From Aplectana chamaeleonis (Eukaryota > Nematoda > Chromadorea > Rhabditida > Cosmocercidae), in NCBI GenBank assembly GCA_029168955.1, contig JAPDOI010000374.1, positions 1 through 64,000 of the forward strand: a DNA stretch of 64,000 bases. Direction: 5' to 3'. Of this stretch, positions 23,381 through 35,410 are shown one piece after another. Below the pieces are notes generated by a model. It searched no databases. It saw only the letters and a program-made list of their open reading frames with translations, and was not told the DNA's origin. Numbering within the stretch: the stretch's first letter is position 1; every line of letters begins with the position of its first letter. The position numbers were made by a program, and so were the translations under genes.

Positions 23381-23389
23381 CTCGGATAC
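23310..23389 (-). ncRNA. HDV-like ribozyme, copy A
   Basis: 80 nt starting at the element's first base. It differs from copy B at position 2 (U for G), which breaks the second P1 pair, and by one base in the P4 loop. P2 (7 bp), P3 (3 bp), P4 (5 bp), U20, G25 and the CAAAC segment with candidate catalytic C69 (23,321) are unchanged. The P1 mismatch suggests this copy cleaves poorly if at all. Confidence 0.8.
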
Positions 23390-23401
23390 AGGGACGCGTA
23401 T
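23390..23401. repeat. Target-site duplication, 5' side of copy A
   Basis: AGGGACGCGTAT, identical to 19,928-19,939. It abuts ribozyme nucleotide G1. Confidence 0.9.
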
Positions 23402-23989
23402 GCCTAAAAGAAGGTGTTCGACAAAAATTACATTTACTGAAAAACTATATCTTGAAGGAGAAAACCAACCCTCTCTAACACCATACTATGTGTTTCGGAA
23501 AATAATTATATGCATTCTATGTTCTCAGAACCACACTTCATTTTTAGTTTCGGTCATCAAATTTTGTATTGGTACCACTATGCAGAGCCAATTCGCGAAC
23601 CAATCAGAGTTTCCCCATGTTCTGAGTTTTTTTTTCGCTCCCTATCAGCGCTTCTTGCACTACCACAGTGCCATTAGGGGCGCGTCATACTTCGTCGCTG
23701 TAGTGAGCGACATGCATTCTAGCACAAATCGCATCGGGACGCGCATCTGAACAACGGCATCGGCCGTCGTAGGAACATTTTTCGCGTGGAGGTCGCAGCG
23801 ACGTGTCGCGAAGGGCTGGCATACTGCAAATGTGTCGCTGTGCAGCGCACTGCGACAGCGGGAAATTTAAAGGGCGGAGGTTCTTCGAAAGGCGGTCGCT
23901 GTCGCTGTGCAGAGCAACATGACCGTTTGTCGCACAAGTATACCATACCCTTTACGGTGTGCAGGGTCTACCACGGTGCGCATATTAGG
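23402..23989. other. no gene seen
   Basis: Intergenic, with CGCTGTCGCTGTG-type GC-rich blocks near 23,800-23,920. ORFs are unsupported. Confidence 0.35.
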
Positions 23990-24484
23990 GTCAGTCATAG
24001 GCCGGGCAAAGGCCGGGATCATACCACCGTCGCGGCGATGCGTGGGAAAAACGGTGTCGATCAATCGCTGCGATATTGCGTTTTGGAGGGAATCGATTGT
24101 TTTATGGGCAGAAAGGCGGTTCGTCGCGTTAAATGGGATGAGATGTTCATCTGAGAATGATCGACATCTCTGTTTATAACCGCATTGGCAAATTTTTCAG
24201 CAAATGTGCATATCGCCGCGATTTTATCACAATGTTGCCCAACTGAGAACGGCGCCGATGTGCATATTTGCTCAATATTTCCAATAGGTGGTTGAATACG
24301 TAGATTTCAATCGATATCGGGTGGTTATGTTATCCCCTCTCACTCAACGATATGCTGTTTTGCTGGTTAAAACAATCGATCCCCACGATTAACGCAGTAT
24401 CGCCGCGATTGATCGAAACTGCTCTTTCTCACAAATCGCTGCGACGGTAGTATGATCACGGCCTATTACTTCCCGCGACTGACG
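23990..24484. mobile_element. Foldback element, about 495 bp
   Basis: The left arm (23,990-24,125) has GGGATCATACCACCGTCGC, the block TCGATCAATCGC and AATCGATTGTTTTA. The right arm (24,350-24,484) carries the reverse complements in mirrored order. Arms are about 130 bp with scattered mismatches, separated by about 220 bp of AT-rich core. Confidence 0.7.
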
Positions 24485-27400
24485 ACGCCACGCAGTCTTT
24501 ATCAAATGAAATCGATTCGTCTGATGTGCATTGTCGCCGTGGCGCATTATCGGAAGTATAAATCGGCCATGGCGTTTGGATCGGTCAGTCAAAAGTGCCC
24601 CCACCCGTGGTACTGACGTGCACCAATTTGATCGCGATTACCACTGTGGTAACCTCGGTCGCCCAAAATTCATGTTTTTTAATGTTCAAAAGTAGCGTTT
24701 AGTGATTAGCACGTGAAATAATGCTTGTGGAAATTGGAAATCGTTTTTTGCACAACTTCATGCCTTGCTGATGATATGTAGTGACCATAAGCATTCTGTG
24801 ATTACAAATTCAGACTTTGCTCCGATAGACTGTTAGCCTAAGTGTCTGCGAAATTTCGCAACGGAGGGTGGGAGAGGGGGTCGCGAAAATTTCGGTTTAA
24901 AAATGAAGATTTTGTGAAGCAGTCCCGAAAATTCTCGATATTTTCGGTCATCAAAGGGAAGGATCGTAGCATTGCTAAGGTTTTAGACGCTTGAGCCTAA
25001 CCTCTGAACGAGTTTTCGGCGTCTGACAGTTTTTGTAAACAAATACAAACTGCTCGGAAATCGCGCCTTGGGGGAGGTTCGCAAAAATTTTGGATTTGAA
25101 AAAAATTGATGGTGGGGAGGGGGTTCGCTCCGATGTTGAAAATTTACGCTACGTCCCGCTTGACCCTGGTTGTGACAAAATACACTAGTTCCATTGGAAC
25201 ATGGAGTAGCGGATAGTTTTTTTCCATATTATCAAACAATAGTTTGCAGTACATTTTCATCGATGAGGACTTTAAACGACCGTTTTTCACTGCTTATGTA
25301 AAGACCTGTATGCTTACTGTATATATGGTGCGATATTTGGTGTTCGAAAAACCGCCACAGGTGTGTTTGCTTAATTTTCTGTTGTATTTTACTTGTATTC
25401 TGCTATTGCGTTTGTGTTCCTAATGTGTCTTCTTTGAATCATCATTTCCCTTTTACGTTGCATTATCGTGCGTACAACAGTAAGTGTGGAAAATATGAGC
25501 GAGCAGTGGGATAAAAAATCAGCAAGAAGGTATATATAGTGGATATACATTTGATAGCTGCGCTGATTTCAACCTGCCTTTCATGTGTTTGCTACTTACG
25601 AGGGGTATACAGAAAATAAGAACATTCAACAGACCGCACACTCCGCAGCCAATCGGCGCGCTTAATGACCAGCCAACTCAGTGGGTTTTGGAACTGGGAT
25701 TTGCGTTGTGGATGACACCGGCAATAAAGTGCTCAATGTTTGTCCAGGGATTTCGTAAGCAGGTCAAGCGGGCCGTTATGTACAGGCTATAAAATGGCGA
25801 AATTCACTTGGTTCCTACCCATGCTGGGCGGAGCGGAGGTTAGAGGCAGTGAGAGAGCGCAGGGCAGACGGAGGCCGAGGCGTTGCGCGCGCCGCTCGCG
25901 CCTCGAATGATGTGAATTTCGACGCTTTATGGAGGGTAGGGCCTCAGCGGAGTTACAACCCTCTCCTCTTTGATGACCAAAGTAACAGGAATTTCTACAA
26001 TTCCTCCCGCAAGTCTTGGTTTTGGGGCCGGCATTTCTCCGATCCTTACGAGAAATTTTAAGTTTTGAGCCGAGATCTCCACGACCCCTCTCGTCAACCG
26101 TTGAGAAAAAACGCGTTTCGCAAAAATTCATTCGACGTCGCTATTTAGTGGGTACGGTAGGTGACCCAATGGTGCGAGACCAACCTTTTCAACAGATTTC
26201 AAAATTGCGCTGTGATCCAGGATCAATTCTCGCTAGATTAAGGTAGGGTACGATCAATATACCATACTTTGACCAAAGTTTCAGGTCTAGCTGACAACTT
26301 CTCTGTGGGGTTCTTCGGGGTGTTTAACACGAAATTAAGAACCAGTTATCAGTTTTCAAAATGATAAGGTGGGTTACGCAAGCTAAATGCGATATATCTC
26401 TTTTAACCGACGGTAAGTCTGAGAATATAGAGAAACGCACCCAGATTCGTATTTAGGACATCGAATTTCCCCCACACTAAAGCTTCGAGCCAAATTCTAA
26501 CGTTTTCACGAACACCCTACAAATTGACTGGTGGGTACCCCACCTTTTCGACCGATTGAGAAAACTCTGTAACTTGACTTGAGAGCCGCTTTGCAGCTAG
26601 GAAGCTAGGAACTTAGATTTGAAAACTTCATTACAAGTACATTAATTGACACATTCCATTGGAAACGGTAGAGTGTGCCTGTTGCACTTCATTTAAAAAT
26701 TTTAGATCAGTCATGCTTTGCTGAGAGTTCTTTGTGTCACTAGATTGACTGCTCACCTGATCTGAATTTTCCGGTTGCCAATTCGAAAATATTCGAATCA
26801 AATTTTTTCCGATTTATTCAGTATTCATGCCCGAAAAAACGGGTCACCAGAGTATTATTCGATTTTCGTGGGCCCGTTGTGATAGAGGCCTCCAAACTAC
26901 GGATCTCTATGAAATTTCGGTGTTATTCTGAAAAGTTTGCCTAATTTCGGCTATTGCCGTAATATTTTGGTATCTTTTTGGGTGTTAGATACGAAAAGAA
27001 CCGCAGGATTGTTTGCCGCCGGCTGAATGCCTGCACTCCCACCCCTCCTATCTGCAACTGCGGCCCCTTCTCCACTAACGCTGTGATTATCATAGCGTGG
27101 GCTTCATTCTGATGTAGACGCAGTCTATTAGGTGCTTGACGGCTGACGCGTGATTTGACAGGAAGTAGCATACCATTGGCGCTCAGGAAGAGCTGACCAG
27201 AACTTTGCTTTGATGTTCCTATGTCTGTCCTCGGTTTGGATCATTTGGTCGGCCTAATTTTTCCGAATTGGGAAAAACTGTTCACTCCAATCGGTAGTGA
27301 GCATTATACTAGCATCTGGATTTCTTGGGACTCGAATAATACAGAAAGTAGTCACATAGAATAATTTAAATTAATAGGAAGGTAGAAGACAGCTCGCTAA

Positions 27401-27562
27401 AGGTCATTTTTCTACTTTAAAAGTTCCCCTTTTTTCCCGTTTCACATCGACCTTATATCTTCAAACTTCGTCGCCGACCTCGTCTCATTTCTTCTCTCAA
27501 TCCAGTCGAAGTGCCGATTATGAGTCGAGATGGACCAAAAAAAACTAAAAGTGGGTGTATTC
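24485..27562. other. no gene seen; repeat block at 25,825-25,930
   Basis: Mostly degenerate AT-rich DNA with motif repeats (TAACACGAAATTAAGA near 26,330). The block GGAGCGGAGGTTAGAGGCAG at about 25,831 recurs at 55,890, and a GGAG-GAGA-type inverted relative lies near 56,270-56,345, so it is a dispersed family. No exon was recognised. Confidence 0.35.
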
Positions 27563-27690
27563 CACGTTCGACTTTTGATGAATCTCGGCCAGTATATCGT
27601 ATTTGTATTCTTGAGCAGTAGACCGAGATTTTCAGCTTTTTTTCGGCTAACGTTTCGACAATCACGCGTTTGTCGGAGCCTGGAAGCCAA
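27563..27690 (-). repeat. Dispersed repeat with GAAACGTTAGCCGAA tail block, copy 1
   Basis: On the minus strand: CTTCCAGGCTCCGA, a short variable stem, then GAAACGTTAGCCGAA, AGCTGAAAATCTCGGTC and TGCTCAAGAATACAA. The same order occurs on the plus strand at 37,985-38,090. Such blocks resemble the tails of Penelope-like elements (from memory). Confidence 0.6.
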
Positions 27691-28046
27691 GGAATAATTA
27701 ATTAATTAGTTTATCAATCACGACATGATATGAGAAATCCAGCGAACAGTGAGTATGAAATGAACCGGCATTAGGATTAACGACATATACACATAGGTAA
27801 AATGTGAAGAAAAAAAATGTGAAGCGAAACGTTTGAATGTTATACATAGGCTCGGCATAAAACGTATTAATTGGACAATTTGGTGCATAGTTGGAGCGTA
27901 TTATGGAGAAGGGCAGTGGGAGGCCAACACTGCAAACCGAGTACGGTACTAAATGGTTCCGGGTACCAACTTTGTAGGCCCGACAACTCGACCAAGACCC
28001 ACTTGTTTCCTGCATCTCTGGGGGATATAGTTGCAATCAAACTAGA
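27691..28046. other. no gene seen
   Basis: AT-rich flank of copy C. Confidence 0.35.
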
Positions 28047-28057
28047 AGTGAATAACT
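28047..28057. repeat. Target-site duplication, 3' side of copy C
   Basis: AGTGAATAACT, identical to 35,782-35,792 on the far side of the element and its nested passenger. Confidence 0.9.
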
Positions 28058-28089
28058 TCTTCTTCTTTGCAGCCACATTGAGGGTTTTG

Positions 28090-29835
28090 TCATAGGTTGA
28101 GAAACTGGGCGACCAGTAACGGATTCGTCCATAAGTCCATTACGGTCAGCGTGGTGGGTCTCTCCGGACATTTGAAGAGGTGTGCAGTGTCATGGCCGAG
28201 GCAGCCGCAGTCCGGGCAGACATCTGATTTGCTGCTGTCTATTTTGCTGGCGTAGGACATAAGCATGGTAGAATGACCACAGCGCAGCGATGCCAGGGTG
28301 CACCTGGCCCTTCTTCCGAGTTGAGCCTCGGATGTGAAGACTTGGGGCGGCACTACCCCCAATGAGGGATTAATGACCGCCTTTTCCAGATGGCACCGTA
28401 CGAACTGAGTATGCTCCTCGCGCAATAGACGGGGTCGTTCTTGCTGTGAGTCGTGCCATCTTTGCGGATTGACTTTGCTGGGAGCATCGGCGAATGGCTT
28501 TCTGACGCCTCTCTCTCTGACGGGGTTTAGCACTCTCCAAGAGGGGTGATTTGGTTGTTTGACAATGTTGATGAAAAATTGTTGGGCTTGCAGCTCACAG
28601 TGCTCCCTTACTGGTAATAAGCTGGTCTCAGCATGCAAGTGATCTACCGGGGAACTTCTTGCACATCCGGTGGCGATTCGAAGAGCCGCATTCTGTATGC
28701 GTTGCATCTTAGTCCAAGAGGATTCCGAAACTAGATGCTGCCAAGCTGGTGCGCCGTATTCTAGTGCAGGCTGCAGAATCGCCTTATATGTTGTGATAAT
28801 GGTTTCCTTGCTGCTACCCCATGATGTACCGCCTAGGGCTCTAAGAAAATTAAGTTTCGCTTGGACGATAGCCTGCTTCCGTTCCGTGTTCTTATGGAAC
28901 TTGAGCGATGGATCGAGCACGAGTCCGAGAAGTTTTGGGAAGCGGGAGGCAGGCAAACGATCTCCATTCCATACGACATACGGATGTGCGATGTGTTCAG
29001 ATGGGTCCGTTGTGAGTACGGAAACCGATGACTTTGACGCAGAAATCTTCAGCATTTTGCGGTCGAAGAAACTTTTCAGCGTGATCAAGTATTCGTTGAT
29101 CTTAGCGGCGGCCACATTTATGTCCCGATCACGACACAAGACAGTCATATCATCAGCGTAAGCGACCACCTTGATATCTTGAGGAGGGGCGGGCATATCA
29201 TCGAGGTACAGACTGAAGAGAGCAGACGACAATACCCCGCCCTGTGGGACTCCAGCTGCAATCGGAATGCTGTTTGAGACATGATTCTGGAACATCACTC
29301 TAGCCCGTCTTCCCTTAGTGAATGCAGCTAACCAGCGCTTTTGCCATGGCTTGATTGATGACTCCAGTAAGTTGTTTGATAAGATGCCAAGATTCACTGT
29401 ATCGAAAGCCTTGGTAAGATCCAAGGCAACTGCTACAGTTCTCTGCGGCTTATAGGCGTTGAAACCATCCATTGCATAGCTAGTAATTTCTAACAAGGCT
29501 GTCGTGGTGGAATGCAGTCTTCTGAATCCATGCTGAAACACCTGTCTCTCGTTGTGTTCGGCCAGGTCTTTGACGATCAGCTTTTCAGCTACTTTAGCAA
29601 AAGAGGACAGCAAACTAATGGGCCGATATCCCTTGACTGAAGCTTGGGGCTTGCCAGGCTTGGGCAGCGGCACGACGTTTGCCGTCTTCCAATTCTGCGG
29701 GATAGTACACGACCTGAACGAGGTGTTTATCACATCAGTGAGAAGCGGTAGTAGGTCAGTGGGTATCTTCTTCAAGACAGCAGGATATATACCATCAGGA
29801 CCAATAGCTCTAGAGTTCCGCATTTCTTTTATAGT

Positions 29836-29838
<3 letters not shown>
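28090..29838 (-). pseudogene. Copy C, reverse transcriptase half
   Basis: About 580 codons are open from the D junction to the stop at 28,090. Seen in order: NSRAIGPDG (motif 1), PISLLSSFAKVAEKL (motif 2), VALDLTKAFDTV (motif A with catalytic D), AGVPQGGVLSS (motif B), YADDMTVL (motif C), the thumb and connection, and a C-terminal CPDCGCLGHDTAHLFKCP finger. It ends LVAQFLNL, close to the VFLHL end of copies A and B. This half is the least damaged RT of the family in the window. It lacks its own start because D separates it from the 5' half. Confidence 0.9.
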
Positions 29839-29930
<92 letters not shown>

Positions 29931-29965
29931 TTATCTATTTATTTATATATATTTATATATATTTA
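29839..29965. repeat. (TA)n microsatellite, 3' tail of element D
   Basis: A long TA run grades into TATTTA units just before the D 3' UTR (GTAAACTTGCGTAATAAATA on the minus strand). Copy E has only a short version of the same tail, so the run expanded from the element's own tail repeats. The plus-strand ORF of YI dipeptides is an artefact of it. Confidence 0.95.
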
Positions 29966-30125
29966 TATTTATATTTATTACGCAAGTTTACACTCATGTG
30001 AAAGAAAAAAGAAAAAAGAGACAAAAAAACAACCTCAAACGAAGTAGTCAAAGATGTAAACATTGTAACCAACTGGAACGAACAATAGTCAAAAGAGAAG
30101 AGCAGGATTTCGAGTAATCCAAGCG

Positions 30126-32911
30126 CTACGGAGGGATACTCGGCTGCCCGCCAGGAGCCAGTTTTACTCGTACCAAGTTTTTGAAGGCACCAAATTCGAC
30201 AGGAATATTATCATTTCTACTGAGATCCTCGAATAATGGAATAACCCTATTCGTGAAGAAGCAGCGTCGACATTCAAGGTTAGACACGGTGCGATGGAAT
30301 TTTATCGGCCCTCCCCGAGTGACAGAGTCTCTCGTTCTTACGAAATCCCCAGGCCTTAGACCAAAGTTTACGTTGAAAAGGATTTGATGGAAGAGAAATA
30401 GGTCATTTTTCTTCCTTCTGAGAATCAGAGGCTCGAGACTAAAGAGTTCGTTTCTGTCAGCAGCGGAAGGCATTTGCCCATAGATAAAGCCATACTGTCT
30501 GATCAGAACTCTTCTAGTAAATTTGTTCTGTATCTTTTCCAATCTGTTTATATTCTTGAGTTTGGCGGGGTTGAAAACCGGGGTACCGTACTCGAGTAGA
30601 GGCCTTACATACGTGGTATAAGCATTGATAAGCACAGATGGATTGCAAGTTGACAAACCTCTAAAAATATTATTCATAGCAAAAGTTGCTTTCTTCGCGA
30701 TAGATTCACAGTGCTTATCAAAACTCAGACTTGTAGTAATAATGAACCCTAGATCAGTTATTTCATCAACTTCCTGGATCTGACAACCATCGACAATATA
30801 TTTACTGTTAGCATTGCTATGACCCAAGTGGAGAACCTTCGTCTTTTCCTTTGCCAATGGGAGATTCCAATCACGAGACCAAGTACTAACAATGTCAATA
30901 GACTGCTGCAGTAAGATACAATTCTCTGGTTGGGAGACGTCCAGGTAGATCTTGATATCGTCCGCAAATGCACTGAAATCGGTGCCACAGGAACCGATAA
31001 GACCGGCGATTTCGTGAGTGAATATGTTGAAAAGGATGGGAGACAATACCCCCCCTTGGGGCACACCGCTCAGGACTGGTCTTGGAATCGACCGAGAAGA
31101 GTCTATACAGACCGAGAACGTCCTATCAGTTAGGAATGAACGTATCCATGTAACTATTCGAGGATGAATCCCAACCATCAAAAGTTTTTGCAACAACTTG
31201 TCATGGGGAACCTTATCAAAAGCTTTGGCAAAATCAAAATAGATAACGTCTACACTCTTTCCATCGCCAAGAAGAGCTGTCCATTTATTAAGCGCCTCAA
31301 TAGATGACGTCACAGTAGATTTACCTTTCTGGAAACCATGCTGGAAGGGAGAGATAACCTGATTTGATTCCAAATGAGTTACGATTCGTTTTTTGAGAAT
31401 TTTTTCGAACAGCCGTGAGAAGATAGATGTTATACTGATTGGCCTGAAATTAGCAGGGTCAGTGAAAGGGGGTTTTTTGGAATAGGGGTAACAAACGATT
31501 GCCTCCATTTGAGGGGGACCTCTCCAGACATGAAGCTCAGATTGAAAATGTACTCCAAAGGACCTGCAATATCAAGAACGACCTGCTTGATGAAGCTAAG
31601 TGGTATGGCGTCGGGAGTCACAGAATTGGATGAAGGCCAGGCTAGAAGTTCCTTGATAATCTAGTCCTTGTGAAACCAACAGGAATCGGCCATAACGGCG
31701 AAACAATTGGAGACAGGTCGAGTATCCACCGGAGATGAGTCAGAAAACGACTTTTGAAAAACTTCCGCCAACAACTCAGCTTTATTCCCAGCATTCCTCA
31801 CCAATGTGCCACTAGGGCTTTTAAGGACCCCAACACCTGGTTTTTCTCGGAGTTTAGAGTTGATGAATCTAAAGAAGGAATGTTTATCATTTGACTCGAC
31901 AGCTTTCTTCTCAATATGGTTATTATACTTCTTCAATTTCCGAGTAAAACGTTCACTGATACTTTTGAACCGCTCCCAGACGTCAGCACAGTCGTGAATT
32001 TCAGCCAAACGCCAAGCCTCAGATCTCAACCGCTCAAGGGCGGATAAGTGCGTTGGAAGCTTCAGTTTACCACGGCAGGAAGGTTCAAGAGGAACGAAAG
32101 TATCAATGCAGTGATGGATAATAGAAAGGAAAAGCTCGTACTTTTCATCCACACTAGGAACAGTGCTCAGGGAACCAAACCAGTCAACATTTAGTAGATG
32201 GTTGCGAATAGCATCAATATTTGCTTTGCTGAAATTCCTTCTATACACCACGGGAGCATCCCGCCTTGGAAGATTTAATGCAAAATGAACGGTAGAGTGG
32301 CCACTGGAGCCCAACGGTGGAGATATGCTTAGAGAATTTACCATACAATTATCATTACACAAAACTAGGTCAAGAACATGACCACCACGGGTCGACGCCC
32401 TGACATATTGCTCAAGGGTATGACTCGAGCACACAGTTAAAAAGCTTCTCGAGATGGAACTCACATTGACAAACTCAGATGGTTCATTCCAATTGACATC
32501 CGGGAGGTTAAAATCGCCTGTGATGATTGAAGGCCAGCTACAAGAAATAAGGTCGCCGATGGCATTATACAGTTGCTCAGACAAGTTCGAAGTACAAGAT
32601 GGTGTCCTGTACACAACTACAAAACGTATAGGCTTTAAATCAATTTCCAAGTCAGTGCAAAGGATTTCATAAGCATCAGGGACGGACTCCTGAAAGGCAA
32701 GAACTGGACAAAAGAGCTTTCTAGCCATGAAAAGAACTCCCCCACCTTTTTTGCGAAGACGGTCAGACCTCAAAACCTCGTAATGCGAGCACCAGTCACC
32801 CAGTAGTGAGACCGACTCGACCCCACCGCATAACCATGTTTCAGTTAGAGAGATAATATCCGTGTCGAACTTTTGGAGCACGAATTTCACCGCATCTACG
32901 TTTTTGACCAA
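30126..32911 (-). pseudogene. Element D ORF2: CR1-like APE-RT (one stop, one frameshift)
   Basis: The endonuclease part (32,911-31,661) shows LTETWL, GDFNLPDVNW and SGHSTV, where the family usually has SDH, so a catalytic-site D is replaced. It stops at a TAG after CWFHKD; the homologous fragment at 10,147 has a sense codon there (FHKDEIF). The same frame continues to about 31,480, where a base is missing after the A6 run compared with copy E. The RT then runs 31,508-30,126 with FRPISITS, DFAKAFDKVPHD, SGVPQGGVLSPIL and FADD. The C-terminus has the FTRRVLIRQ and CFFTNRVIPLFE blocks. Two lesions plus the SGH change make this copy inactive. Confidence 0.88.
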
Positions 32912-32967
32912 AGAACGAATATTGGTGACGATACATGTAAGACGGCACGAGTTTATACGGGGATGGT

Positions 32968-33735
32968 TCAGCAGTTTCCCGAGCTCGTAACGGCTGGGTC
33001 ACCTAGGGACAGAATAGAGGGGGTAGCCACCGGGTCACTCGTTGACAAGATGGAAGAGAAAGGGCCGCGGGCGCCGACATTGCGGCGTTCCGCCTTACGC
33101 TTTTCCAATTCCTCTTTCGTCAGCGAGTGCCTAATGTACAACCCTTTAGTGTGAAACGACTTGAACCAATGAGCTCTATTACATACAAGGTTCGCATGGT
33201 GAGTGGTTGGCAATACAATCTTAACCAAACGGGGACGACCACCTAGCCTGCCCATGCGATTCACAGAAACGGGGCTGCATTCAACATCGAGGTGATTTAG
33301 TAGCTCGTGGATACGACTCTTATCATATGTCACTCTCTGAGATGGCAAGCTACCAGATGACTCAGATAAGCCAGAAATGGCAATGGATCGCTGCCTTTCG
33401 TGTTCCATACAAATACAACCAGTGTTAGAATTTTCCGGAATGGTAGAATTGAGGCTTGAAACCTGAAAAAAATCACGCACAGGATGATTGACGACAGAAT
33501 TCCTAGTGACTTGAGACTTAAGAGCAGACAGTTCAGCTTGCAATGATGAATTTTCTTGTGAAAACTGAGTATTCCTAGTAACAAGCGCTTTGTTTTCATC
33601 GACAAGTTCAGCATTTCGTGACATAATAGAATCGAAACTCTCTTTAATGGTCGAAAAGTGACTTATCACTGCTTTCAAATGTACAGGAAGGGAAGTGTCC
33701 TTCATCAGTTGATCGACAGCCATCGCAAAGTCCAT
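32968..33735 (-). CDS. Element D ORF1: coiled-coil nucleic-acid-binding protein
   Basis: A 255-codon open frame ends 57 bp before ORF2 begins. Residues about 35-85 form a heptad-rich coiled coil (SRNAELVDENKALVTRN, QENSSLQAELSALK). Residues about 150-225 give VNRMGRLGGRPRLVKIVL, NRAHWFKSF and LYIRHSLTKEELEKRKAE, the compact single-strand nucleic-acid-binding region typical of CR1/L2-type ORF1 proteins. ORF1p of such LINEs coats the RNA as a chaperone. The Met at 33,735 is the first in frame; 320 bp of 5' UTR precedes it. Unlike ORF2 it is undamaged. Confidence 0.8.
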   Translation of the reverse strand: MDFAMAVDQLMKDTSLPVHLKAVISHFSTIKESFDSIMSRNAELVDENKALVTRNTQFSQENSSLQAELSALKSQVTRNSVVNHPVRDFFQVSSLNSTIPENSNTGCICMEHERQRSIAISGLSESSGSLPSQRVTYDKSRIHELLNHLDVECSPVSVNRMGRLGGRPRLVKIVLPTTHHANLVCNRAHWFKSFHTKGLYIRHSLTKEELEKRKAERRNVGARGPFSSILSTSDPVATPSILSLGDPAVTSSGNC

Positions 33736-35410
33736 AGGTTCCTGCGATCCAGCGTCAGTTGCACGACTTGCCGCAGCTCGTGTTTGAATGATAGACTGGC
33801 GGGGAGCAGCTCGCGGCGTGACAATAACAAGAGCCGTCGAAACGGGTAGACCTTATCTGGTGGCAGTTGAGGAAAGTGATGACGATTTTCGTACCCCGCC
33901 ACAGAGGTACTCACAACTGTTCCACGACACGTTGAACTGGATACAGAACCAGAGCAGTTGGACACGTCCTCAGCATAGACGACAGGACCACATTGAGACC
34001 ATACGAATTACCCAACCGCCAGATACCTCAAACTTGGGTAATTAAACCTCTCGACTTCTCGACTTGCGTCGTAGTAAACGCTTCGGCCGTGCTCATAGGC
34101 GGGAGGCGGCACAACTCTCTTACAGTCACTCTATTCTGCGGACCTCGTTTAGCACTGGTTATGAAAAAACTTTTCCCGAGCGCATAAGCGGCTTCCTTTC
34201 CTGATTTGAATACGCCATTGTCGAGTTTGATTGTGGAGACGGTGGCGGGTGAGCTTTTACCCGAAAGCTTCCGTAAAACCTTCCAAGTAGCTGCACTGTC
34301 CGTCTTGAAGTCCATCTGTCCGATGAACCTCTCCCACTCTTCTTTCTTGTGTCTATCCAAATCCTTTTGATCTCACTGTCAAGCTCAGCAACCACGGGGT
34401 CCAGATGATTAACCGCTCTCATCGCATCTCTCGTTCTAATTTTGTCGAGAATGTCTCTGCTGACATTTGGATAGAACGTCTTGACGCGACTGATAGGAAT
34501 AGCCGCATTCATGGCCTTGCGGATTGCGTCAGATAGATGGCACTCCTTCTGGTGCACGCTTCCATTCCACGGGTAATCTGCCGATAGGCGAAGCGCAACT
34601 TCACTGAACAGGCGCCAGTCTGCTCGGCCTAAATTAAGATAAGAACGTTGGCGAACACCAGAAAAGGGAGCGAGGGAGTTGGATAGATCGATGTGGACAA
34701 AGACAGGAACGTGGTCACTTGGCAGAGTAGTCGAGGTAGACCATGAGCAGCAGCTAGAAAGGTTAGACGAGACAAGAGATATGTCTGGGCTAGAAGATCG
34801 GCCGTTGGCAGGGAGACGAGTGGGCTGATCATCGTTTAAAATGACCAGGTCGCACTCATCTGCCCATTCTTCGACGTCATTTCCTCTAACATCAGGACCG
34901 GGAGACGAGCAAAAGGTGTGAGCGTTGAAATCACCCGCGAAAACGACCGAGGATGAGAGGGAGCAGTCGCTCAGCTGCCTGAGAAGTGGGATAGGATTGT
35001 AAAATGAAGGGCATGAAGTTGTAGGTGGAATGTATATGTTGAAAAGAGAAAGGGGTGTTTTTAGGGGAGATGGATTGGGAGGTACTCGAGAGTACCGTCC
35101 GTGGGGTGCTGGGAATGAGGTGTGAGGGAAGTGAGGATAGAACGAATGTAGAAACGCCTCCGCCGAGAGATGACCTTGGAGCATGGTAAGAAGTATAGCC
35201 TGGGATATTGGGATGTATATTGGGAGGTAGGGGATGGAGAGAGCTTGGTTTCTTGAACCATGATCACGTCTGAATGGTAAGTACGTGCGAAGAGAGAGAG
35301 TTCAGAAAGCTTGGCACGAAGGCCGTTTAGATTGATATGCACAATGGAAAGGGGGGCGATTTGAGATAGAGGAATCTGAGATGGAAGGTGAGGAGCATAA
35401 TACACAACGA

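Larger units (their letters stand above)
19940..23389 (-). mobile_element. Ribozyme/2A non-LTR retrotransposon, copy A (full length)
   Basis: This is a 3,450-bp element on the minus strand between 12-bp target duplications. Its 5' end is G at 23,389, and its 3' end is an AAG-repeat tail (19,940-19,950). From 5' to 3' it holds an HDV-like ribozyme, a 2A-like motif, a PHD-type finger, APE endonuclease, RT and a C-terminal CCHC-like finger in one ORF of about 1,135 codons. It is very similar to copy B (44,161-47,600) and diverged from copy C. RT/APE style, absence of RNase H, ribozyme and 2A together suggest an Ingi/Vingi-related or Jockey-group clade; a tree would be needed to place it. Confidence 0.93.
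29839..34054 (-). mobile_element. CR1-like LINE, element D, nested in copy C
   Basis: A 4.2-kb element on the same strand as its host. It has ORF1 (coiled coil), ORF2 (APE-RT) and a 3' tail of ATAAAT/TA repeats expanded into a microsatellite. A 10-bp stem hairpin (34,006-34,043, AATTACCCAA/TTGGGTAATT) lies at its 5' end. Only AAG is shared by the two junctions (29,836-29,838 and 34,055-34,057), which fits the very short or absent target duplications of CR1-type elements. The 5' junction carries an 8-bp tandem AGTCGAGA. It must be younger than copy C. Confidence 0.9.

Noticed and set aside
29552..30001. Plus-strand ORF with a long YI dipeptide run
   Set aside because: Translation of the (TA)n microsatellite and antisense RT sequence.
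34006..34054. Ribozyme at the 5' end of element D
   Set aside because: Only a simple 10-bp hairpin is present; no P1-P2-P3 nesting or catalytic C segment.
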